A stretch of DNA of 11,869 bases, taken from an uncultured euryarchaeote (lineage in GTDB: Archaea > Thermoplasmatota > Poseidoniia > Poseidoniales > Thalassarchaeaceae). Made by a program: the position numbers and the translations under genes. The DNA lies in contig CALEIW010000182.1 of assembly GCA_937876055.1 (NCBI GenBank), positions 1 through 11,869 of the forward strand, in the 5' to 3' direction. Of the stretch, positions 7,401-11,869 are shown piece by piece; the stretch's first letter is position 1, and each line of letters opens with the position of its first letter. The notes beneath the pieces were generated by a model that had not been told where the DNA came from, did not search any database, and saw only the letters and a program-made list of their open reading frames with translations.

Positions 7401-8420
7401 GAGTAGATTTGCTACCGGAATATCAGCTACACTAATTAGAACATCAACTGAAATTGAACCGCCTGAGTTGGTAGCCGTTATACGATGCATTGTGAGGCTC
7501 TGAACCTCTGTAGGCGAGCCGCGAATTGAACCATCAATTTGCAATAAATTGAGCCCCTCAGGTAATGGCGGCTCGACAGACCATGACGTGATTTCTCCCC
7601 CGGTAGTAGAAGGGATTACCTGAACCACATCACCGATACTAAACTGCATATTGTTGCTTCCATATCCTAACCCCATTGGAGCTTCATGTAATACGATGAT
7701 TCGTATTGTGGTTTCAACAGACCCCGCTCTGTTAGAGGCATTTATTGTATGGTTGGAATCACCCAATTGACTTGGAGTTCCAAAAATTGAACCATCAGAC
7801 AACAGAGTGATTCCAAGGGGTAATTGCGGGCTTACCGACCAATCCTCTGGCGCTCCTCCTTCAAGAGTTGGGGCCGCAAATCCGCAAGGATTGTTTAACT
7901 CACAAGCAAGGCTTTGTTCTGGATAATTAATCGCAATAGGAGGGTTTTCAATTACTTCTAGGTCAATCCATGCATTTGTTGAACCCATAGCATTTGACCC
8001 GATGATTGTGTACCTAATTGATTGGCTTAACTCAACAGGAATTCCTGAAATCACTCCACTATCTCTGTCGAATGAGATTCCGGAGGGAAGACCCGGATTG
8101 ATTACCCAAAATTGAGGGCCGTCTCCAGTAAATGAGGGAGTTAATGCTTGCATTTCTTCTCCGATTGTTAGAGAGACCGTGCTCAAACCATAAGACAGAC
8201 CTTCGGGCTTTTGCATTTGACGACATTCAGCACCTGTGAAGACTTGATCCAGCCTACAATCATCTTCGGTTATCTGTTCGTCAATACAATCTGGATGGTT
8301 GGGTTGAATCTCACAATCAATCACGTCAGGTTCAGCAGAGGAATCCTCGAAAAGCCCCAAACAGCCAGATGATAGCATAAGCAGAGTGAGGAGGACTGCC
8401 GTCGCGGCCTTTGCTACCAT
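4419..8420 (-). CDS. Secreted lipoprotein: five Ig-like repeats, TCAF-like domain, M60 metallopeptidase, Fn3
   Basis: Large surface protein of 1333 residues from ATG 8420; a GTG at 8432 would add 4. ATG is preferred because AGGTGG (8434-8429) lies 8 nt upstream, whereas the GTG falls inside that site. A signal peptide ends in the lipobox LSSGC, so the mature protein should be lipid-anchored at Cys20. Numbering below is from the GTG (subtract 4 for ATG). Residues 78-513 are five Ig-like He_PIG repeats. About 540-800 resemble the glutaminase-like fold of TCAF/FAM115 proteins (AGGGLIMGGHAWYW at 664-677, YPGNKI at 688-693). An extended beta-rich region (about 830-975) precedes the M60 gluzincin domain, with zinc motif HELGHNHQ at 1078-1085 and probable third ligand E1108 (VYLMEDL). 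Residues about 1250-1337 look like fibronectin III. M60 peptidases act on glycoproteins such as mucins, so a role in glycoprotein degradation at the surface is inferred. Glu1079 and both zinc histidines are intact, so it is probably active. Confidence 0.88.
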   Translation of the reverse strand: MVAKAATAVLLTLLMLSSGCLGLFEDSSAEPDVIDCEIQPNHPDCIDEQITEDDCRLDQVFTGAECRQMQKPEGLSYGLSTVSLTIGEEMQALTPSFTGDGPQFWVINPGLPSGISFDRDSGVISGIPVELSQSIRYTIIGSNAMGSTNAWIDLEVIENPPIAINYPEQSLACELNNPCGFAAPTLEGGAPEDWSVSPQLPLGITLLSDGSIFGTPSQLGDSNHTINASNRAGSVETTIRIIVLHEAPMGLGYGSNNMQFSIGDVVQVIPSTTGGEITSWSVEPPLPEGLNLLQIDGSIRGSPTEVQSLTMHRITATNSGGSISVDVLISVADIPVANLLYNPWEHDLRIGEEISITPTYIGGAPDSWQISPSLPSGFQFNSANGTISGIASDVQSSWETWTIWANNTGGSTSTIFKIKVTSMAPDLISWDYNEYILEANQSVFIQANNDGPEIDSWEIEPRLPNGLSLLDNGSISGTPTHNTDWIEYTIWANNSGGSVGLLLWIVVHDLRADQEELLRGMGETNWGGWPSPILPIGDWSFPVGFAEGGYTDSIPVISASHVGRGKMLGYGHESWVDGGGTEETEFSLRAVEWVCGENANVGLAYGAGFDDFEDELQAEGHTVHLSVTPADLSGIDCLLDEFWNGHDDQDNLNLINFVLAGGGLIMGGHAWYWSYSNSDVAHNYPGNKIAKTTGLFVSQAWGYNTVNLTEIPHSLTRPQSAIQAIYDDRINNQKLSIDDASIADSTLSVCTGVVSLDFHDFWTPLRDTVNATGWTVIEYGTLWQNVGHNMGDDPVADTLLRVEAALTQGLPANELPTHPSHVEFPGEVPANATRVTTTVSVDGNQSGLPSNFGYAGARAHVRMSTGLYAAPGEVVTATLPSEIVDSGTYVLVGAHSDKLWSKTQLHRHPEIVRWWYVDDVSMEVGNAFGGPIYIAIEPGSTLGDFQVNFSNAVEAPMFVLGETSDFEWIYSESDNPAPWAELVSDNFIMTVPSHEIRDLSNPTDLMDWWDIALEMEHELYGYLPWPRVERAVFDAQISAGWMHSGYPFMAHDLSVEGVVNVSYMSENGDWGMFHELGHNHQWMPSTLPGTTETGCNFASVYLMEDLVGVEGHSAVDPTQRANRMRGYFDDGSNIANWSVWTALDTYLIIKEEWGWDPITQALTVYYTLPAAEVPITGDEEFNAWVLHLSNATGYNLAPYHAAWGFPLTQNTHDSLTHLPIWVDDPLRGEYFTYQAILRNLGVNNTTSSSSTFSWETYDNGTNTSLTIYYGLMDMGNQSWVWANSASLGDSAVGWSDYEITGLSSNSTYYARVKASNENGDTWFGPVNWTTSSN
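5178..5201 (-). other. M60 zinc-binding active-site motif HELGHNHQ
   Basis: The reverse strand here encodes His-Glu-Leu-Gly-His-Asn-His-Gln, the HExGHxxQ form of the gluzincin HExxH motif seen in the M60/enhancin family. The two histidines would bind zinc and the glutamate would act as general base. A downstream glutamate 26 residues after the second zinc histidine (in VYLMEDL) is the likely third ligand. Presence of all residues argues against a degenerate, non-enzymatic M60 domain. Confidence 0.85.
6894..8201 (-). repeat. Five tandem Ig-like (He_PIG) protein repeats of about 87 residues
   Basis: Five consecutive units, each 85-89 residues, cover residues 78-162, 163-250, 251-337, 338-426 and 427-513 of the M60 lipoprotein (GTG numbering). 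Each has a W-x-I/V-x-P-x-LP-x-G core, then an Asp/Asn-Gly-x-I-x-G turn and a final strand with S-N/N-N-x-G-G-S. Unit 2 has an extra Cys pair (ACELNNPC). Units have diverged well below obvious nucleotide identity, so this is an old array and not a recent DNA tandem repeat. He_PIG domains usually act as spacers or adhesion modules, here probably holding the peptidase away from the membrane. Confidence 0.8.
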
Positions 8421-8425
8421 ATTTT

Positions 8426-8444
8426 CGACCACCTGTGGTGGTCG
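8426..8444 (-). promoter_or_regulatory. Hairpin containing the Shine-Dalgarno of the M60 gene
   Basis: On the minus strand CGACCACC, ACA, GGTGGTCG form a perfect 8-bp GC-rich inverted repeat with a 3-base loop, followed by AAAAT and the ATG at 8420. The best ribosome-binding sequence, AGGTGG, spans the last loop base and the 3' arm. Folding of the mRNA would therefore mask it. The same dyad could instead be a protein operator or a weak terminator after glyA, though no T-tract follows. The symmetry is seen directly; the function is inferred. Confidence 0.55.
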
Positions 8445-8473
8445 TGATAAACACTAACCAAATGATGTCTGCA

Positions 8474-8479
8474 TTATAT
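8474..8479 (-). promoter_or_regulatory. Possible TATA box for the M60 gene, overlapping the glyA stop
   Basis: Minus strand GAGATATAATGC ends glyA; ATATAA here includes the TAA stop codon. Archaeal TATA boxes lie about 25-30 bases before the transcript start. This would place a start near 8450, giving a leader of about 30 bases that consists mostly of the hairpin and ribosome-binding site. It is a weak candidate; read-through from glyA over the 53-base gap is an equal possibility. Confidence 0.25.
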
Positions 8480-9754
8480 CTCAGGATAGGCGGGGCCTTC
8501 CTGAATTGCATATTTGACGGTTTGAAATTCGGATTTGAATCGAGCAATGTCGGATTTTACGGTTTCTGGATTTTCCTCTGACAACAAAGATCGGGCAAAG
8601 AATTTTGCAACATCTTGCATCTCATCGGCACCCATTCCTATACGAGTTAACTCAGGTGTACCAAGCCTCAAACCGCTAGGCCCTGACATCGCTTTAGTGT
8701 CGCCTGGAAGCATGTTCATATTGGTGATGATTCCACAGTCTTCCAACCTTTGTGCAGCTCTCTTTCCTGCACCCGAATCCGGGCCACCATGGCGAGTTAA
8801 TATTTGGTGGCTTGCGGTGAAATTTCGTTCCTCTGCAATCACATCAAAGCCTTCTGAGGACAAGGCGGAACCTAATGCTCTGGCGTTGGATACGATGTCC
8901 TTAGCGTACTGTTTACCATGGGCTTCAAACTCTGCCATTGCCACCACTTTTCCTGCTACATGATGAAGATGATATGACGAACAGACACCAGGGAATATGG
9001 CGTTATTGAGCTTCTTTTGCAGCAATTCATCATCTGAATCACTTAGGACAAAACCGCCCTGAGGACCAGGGAAAGTCTTGTGGCTAGAACCAGTCATTAC
9101 ATCGGCGCCTTCTCGAAGTGGATCTTGAAATTCGCCTCCTGCGATTAGTCCCAATACATGAGCGCCGTCATACATCACACGCGCCCCAACCTCGTGAGCC
9201 ACATCGGCTAATTCTTGCAGAGGAATTGGGAACAGAATGACTGATTGGCCGAATAAACATAATTCGGGTTGTTCTGTACGAATCAACTTCGAAGCCGCGT
9301 CAACATCCGGCTCCATTCTTTCCTCGTCCCATGGATAGGTGACAAGATTCAGACCACGCATACCAACAGCACCCATAGGGTGGTGTGATATGTGGCCACC
9401 ATCAGCAGTCGAGACTGCGGTAATCGTGTCACCGGGTTTTGTTAGTGCCTTCAAGGCGCCCATATTCGATACAGTCCCTGAAATCGATTGTATGTTTGCA
9501 AATCGGCAATTAAAAACACGTTGTGCAGATTCAATTCCGATGTTTTCGATAGTATCGAAATCGTCACACCCCTGATAATATCGCTTACCAGGTAAGCCCT
9601 CCGCATAGCGCCCGTGAAGGTCGCCTTGAATGGCTTCTGCGACCAAAGGAGAGAGGATGTTTTCGCTAGCAATCATTGGTATAGAATCTCGATAATGGCG
9701 ACCGGAAGCCGCGCTCGCTTGCATTACCGCATCCACTTGCTGGGTGGGATTCAT
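8474..9754 (-). CDS. glyA: Serine hydroxymethyltransferase (archaeal type)
   Basis: Cytoplasmic PLP enzyme that interconverts serine and glycine while loading a one-carbon unit onto a pterin (tetrahydrofolate or, in some archaea, tetrahydromethanopterin; the sequence does not decide). The 426 residues match the usual length. Visible landmarks are the N-terminal IPMIASEN (25-32), GLPGKRYYQGC (53-63) with substrate and PLP contacts, and YDGAHVLGLIAGG (195-207) with the PLP-ring Asp196 and His199. The Schiff-base lysine is K226 in GSSHKTFPGPQGG (222-234), and the carboxylate-binding R363 lies in SGLRLGTPELT. The SHKTFPGPQGG and DGAHVLGLIAGGEFQDPL wording is that of archaeal and not bacterial enzymes. 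ATG 9754 is supported by GAGG at 9766-9763, spaced 8 nt, and by an in-frame stop upstream with no other start between. It is the first gene of the minus-strand pair and diverges from the acidic repeat-protein gene. Confidence 0.95.
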   Translation of the reverse strand: MNPTQQVDAVMQASAASGRHYRDSIPMIASENILSPLVAEAIQGDLHGRYAEGLPGKRYYQGCDDFDTIENIGIESAQRVFNCRFANIQSISGTVSNMGALKALTKPGDTITAVSTADGGHISHHPMGAVGMRGLNLVTYPWDEERMEPDVDAASKLIRTEQPELCLFGQSVILFPIPLQELADVAHEVGARVMYDGAHVLGLIAGGEFQDPLREGADVMTGSSHKTFPGPQGGFVLSDSDDELLQKKLNNAIFPGVCSSYHLHHVAGKVVAMAEFEAHGKQYAKDIVSNARALGSALSSEGFDVIAEERNFTASHQILTRHGGPDSGAGKRAAQRLEDCGIITNMNMLPGDTKAMSGPSGLRLGTPELTRIGMGADEMQDVAKFFARSLLSEENPETVKSDIARFKSEFQTVKYAIQEGPAYPEI

Positions 9755-9861
9755 ACACCATGCCTCTGCACTAGGTCAAAGAGGATGACGGTGCTAATCG
9801 CTCTATATTCTAACGATTTTACGACGTCATCTATTTCAATCGAAGGCTCACTCCGCACGAT
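9755..9861. promoter_or_regulatory. Divergent promoter region between glyA and the repeat-protein gene
   Basis: This 107-base stretch is the only appreciable intergenic region. CTATATTC (9803-9810) could serve as a TATA-like element for glyA about 50 bases upstream of its ATG, leaving a short leader with the GAGG site. The plus-strand gene has no clear Shine-Dalgarno; CTATTTCAA (9831-9839) lies about 26 bases before its ATG, which would suit a leaderless transcript. Nested inverted repeats centre on the first element: GATGACG (9784-9790) with CGTCATC (9825-9831), and AATCG (9796-9800) with CGATT (9814-9818). Promoter assignments are by eye and weak. Confidence 0.35.
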
Positions 9862-11869
9862 ATGTCAAATACCCCGAAGCCGCTAGTCTTGTTGATTTCC
9901 TTGCTCATGATTACATGGGTTCCAACCGTAATGGCAACTGATTCTGACGGAGATGGTGTGAATGATTCTGCTGATGATTTCCCTAATGACCCATGTGCGG
10001 ACACCGATACTGATGGAGATGGAATGCCAGATACAATCAGTTGCCCCAGCAGTTCTGGAACCGTAGCCCATACTTCATTTGAGGAGCCATTTACTAACGG
10101 TGCAAAATATTTCGATACTGGAAGTCAATCGGTAAGTAGGTACCTTTGGAACAATGCAAATGAGCCAGACATCGCTCATAACCAGACTACCGGCGCTGAG
10201 ATGGGCTTTACCCTATACTACACCTCAAACGGGGGCGTCGGACTTACAGATGGAGATTACTTTGGTACCGCGAACTATACAGGTACAGTCGGGAATTACA
10301 CCGATGGAACCCAAGGATATCAGATGGGTGATGTTGATGGAATGGCAACTTTGACTCTTGACGACGTTACAGCGGATTCAATGACTTTCGACTTATATGT
10401 CCAAGGTGGTTCTAGCAACAGTTACGAAAATTCTGACTATCTTGTGGTTAAATTCGTTGGCAGTTCCTCAACACTTGAGTTGGTGAATGTAACAGGTGCT
10501 ACAGGTTCCAGTAACCATGGAGGATTTGCAAATTACATGGGGGTTTGGACAAGTTTTAGTTCAGACATTAGTTCTCTTGGCCAAGGTAATTTAGTAATTG
10601 ATTTCACTTCCAATTCTCAGTCCGAATCAGTCTACCTCGATAATGTGACATTCACCAGTGCTAGCTCTGGAAGTGGAACAACAACAACTCTTGTTGAAGA
10701 CGATGATGACGATAATGATGGTTATTTGGATGTAAACGATGCATTCCCTCTCGATGCTAGTGAATGGGCAGACAGTGATGGGGACGGTATCGGAGACAAT
10801 GCTGATGCTGATGACGATAATGACGGAGTCGATGATTCTGCGGATGATTTCCCATTAGATCCAAATGAAGATACCGACACTGATGGCGATGGTATCGGTA
10901 ACAATGCTGATGATGATGACGATGGTGATTCTTACAGCGATTCTGTTGAGAATGATTGTGGCTCAGACCCTCTTTCCTCTAGCAGTATTCCAACTGATAC
11001 AGATAGCGATGGGACTTGTGACGCATTGGATTCCGATGACGACGGAGATGGTGTTGATGATACCAATGATGACTTCCCGCTAGATCCTAACGAAGATACA
11101 GATACCGATGGAGATGGAACCGGCGATAATGCAGATATGGATGATGATGGAGATGGCGTAGATGATGCATACGATGATTTTCCTCTAGACCCTAACGAGG
11201 ATACTGATACAGATGGAGATGGTATTGGCAACAACGCAGATACTGACGATGATGATGACGGATACTCTGATCAGACCGAACTCGCTTGTGGCTCTGATTC
11301 TTTGGACTCATCAAGCATTCCGCTAGATTCTGATGGCGATGGAACATGTGATGCTCTAGATGTCGATGATGATGGAGATGGAGTAATCAATTCCGAGGAC
11401 GCATTCCCTCTAGACCCGTATGAATGGGAAGACACCGATGGAGATGGAATAGGAAATAATGCAGATACTGATGATGATGGTGACGGATACGACGACTCTG
11501 TGGATTGGGATCCATTAGACCCAAGTGAATGGATGGACACCGATGGTGATGGAATCGGAGATAATGCAGACGTCGATGATGATGGCGACGGCTACAATGA
11601 CAACCTAGAGGATGTATGTGGAAGTAATCCGATGGATGGTATGTCTATACCCACCGATACTGACGGTGATGGAACCTGTGATGAAATAGACGACGATGAC
11701 GACGAAGATGGAGTACCCGATTCAGAGGATTGGGCACCTTTGGACGAAAGCGAATGGGCAGATTCTGATGGAGATGCGATTGGCGACAATTCCGATACAG
11801 ATGATGACAATGACGGTTTTTCAGATTCAATCGAAGAAACTTGTCTTTCAGATTCAATGGATGCTAATT
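9862..11869 (+). CDS. Secreted acidic calcium-loop repeat protein with beta-sandwich domain, 3' partial
   Basis: The frame from ATG 9862 is open to the window end (669 codons), so the gene is cut at its 3' end. Residues 1-25 form a signal peptide (hydrophobic LVLLISLLMITWV, probable cleavage after VMA). A first Ca-loop segment (TDSDGDGVND, DTDGDGMPD, Cys45 and Cys61) precedes a domain of about 200 residues (66-270) rich in Gly, Ser, Thr, Tyr and aromatic strands (SRYLWNN, GFTLYYTS, TFDLYVQGG, VYLDNVTF). It resembles a jelly-roll or carbohydrate-binding-like beta-sandwich, but I do not recognise the family. From residue 279 on there is an array of thrombospondin-3-like loops (DTDGDGIGDNAD, DDDGDGVDD, FPLDPNE). 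The protein is probably a calcium-stabilised surface stalk or adhesin; a C-terminal anchor or further domain would lie outside the window. No upstream in-frame start was seen. Confidence 0.85.
   Translation, partial: MSNTPKPLVLLISLLMITWVPTVMATDSDGDGVNDSADDFPNDPCADTDTDGDGMPDTISCPSSSGTVAHTSFEEPFTNGAKYFDTGSQSVSRYLWNNANEPDIAHNQTTGAEMGFTLYYTSNGGVGLTDGDYFGTANYTGTVGNYTDGTQGYQMGDVDGMATLTLDDVTADSMTFDLYVQGGSSNSYENSDYLVVKFVGSSSTLELVNVTGATGSSNHGGFANYMGVWTSFSSDISSLGQGNLVIDFTSNSQSESVYLDNVTFTSASSGSGTTTTLVEDDDDDNDGYLDVNDAFPLDASEWADSDGDGIGDNADADDDNDGVDDSADDFPLDPNEDTDTDGDGIGNNADDDDDGDSYSDSVENDCGSDPLSSSSIPTDTDSDGTCDALDSDDDGDGVDDTNDDFPLDPNEDTDTDGDGTGDNADMDDDGDGVDDAYDDFPLDPNEDTDTDGDGIGNNADTDDDDDGYSDQTELACGSDSLDSSSIPLDSDGDGTCDALDVDDDGDGVINSEDAFPLDPYEWEDTDGDGIGNNADTDDDGDGYDDSVDWDPLDPSEWMDTDGDGIGDNADVDDDGDGYNDNLEDVCGSNPMDGMSIPTDTDGDGTCDEIDDDDDEDGVPDSEDWAPLDESEWADSDGDAIGDNSDTDDDNDGFSDSIEETCLSDSMDAN
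10696..11869 (+). repeat. Phased array of 35- and 40-residue acidic Ca-loop modules (330-base higher-order period)
   Basis: Two module types alternate. One is a 35-residue FPLDP module (FPLDPNE, then DTDGDGIG, NAD, DDDGDG). The other is a 40-residue cysteine module (CGSDP, SSIP, DTDGDGTC, ALD). FPLDP-equivalent codons start at 10744, 10849, 11074, 11179, 11404, 11509 and 11734, so the spacings are 105, 225, 105, 225, 105, 225 bases. The leading cysteines are at 10957, 11287, 11617 and 11842, spaced 330, 330 and 225. In the three complete cysteine modules the second Cys follows exactly 60 bases later (C-x19-C), so each can close its own disulfide loop. The last visible step has one FPLDP module instead of two. 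Confidence 0.9.

Noticed and set aside
10722..11810. Series of Ser/Pro-rich minus-strand open frames (PSPSVSVSSLGS-type)
   Set aside because: These are complements of the GAT/GAC/GGA-rich repeat codons. The plus frame from 9862 is continuous, has a signal peptide and matches Ca-loop repeats.
10696..11869. CRISPR array or DNA minisatellite
   Set aside because: The periodicity is at protein level in one reading frame; units differ at many synonymous sites and there are no unique spacers between identical DNA repeats.

Overview
The window looks like chromosomal DNA of a planktonic archaeon, most likely a Marine Group II euryarchaeon (Candidatus Poseidoniales) or a close relative. This is inference from four things: an archaeal-type serine hydroxymethyltransferase (PLP motif GSSHKTFPGPQGG), moderate GC content, purine-rich Shine-Dalgarno sites and tight gene packing, and several large secreted proteins rich in thrombospondin-3/EF-hand-like calcium loops and N-terminal signal or lipobox sequences. 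No RNA gene, insertion sequence, CRISPR array or phage gene was seen. About 98% of the window is coding.

Layout. (1) Positions 1-4415, plus strand: a compact probable operon of three genes. It begins with the 3' part of a membrane-anchored two-HKD phospholipase D-superfamily protein carrying Ca-loop repeats. A pyrimidine/thymidine phosphorylase follows with a 4-base ATGA overlap, then a polytopic membrane acyltransferase-like protein 4 bases after the previous stop. (2) Positions 4419-9754, minus strand: glyA (serine hydroxymethyltransferase), then 53 bases later a 1333-residue lipoprotein. The lipoprotein has five Ig-like (He_PIG) repeats, a TCAF-like glutaminase-fold domain, an M60 zinc-metallopeptidase domain and a C-terminal fibronectin-III-like domain. 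(3) Positions 9862-11869, plus strand: the 5' part of a secreted protein with a beta-sandwich-like domain and a long, strictly phased array of acidic calcium-loop repeats. It runs off the window, so it is easy to miss in searches that require a stop codon.

The junctions are informative. The convergent genes end 3 bases apart inside a perfect 9-bp inverted repeat that contains both stop codons. The M60 gene's Shine-Dalgarno lies in the 3' arm and loop of a perfect 8-bp hairpin. The only real intergenic region (9755-9861) is a divergent promoter region with a nested dyad around a TATA-like sequence.

How the genes may work together (inference): three of the six proteins are exported or surface-anchored and calcium-loop-rich or hydrolytic (PLD-type phosphodiesterase, M60 peptidase, acidic repeat protein). 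The others are a nucleoside-salvage enzyme, a one-carbon enzyme and a membrane acyltransferase. This fits a heterotroph that attacks particulate polymers at its surface and salvages the products. No defence system or clearly new enzyme system is evident; the novelty is in domain architecture, repeat organisation and gene-end structures.
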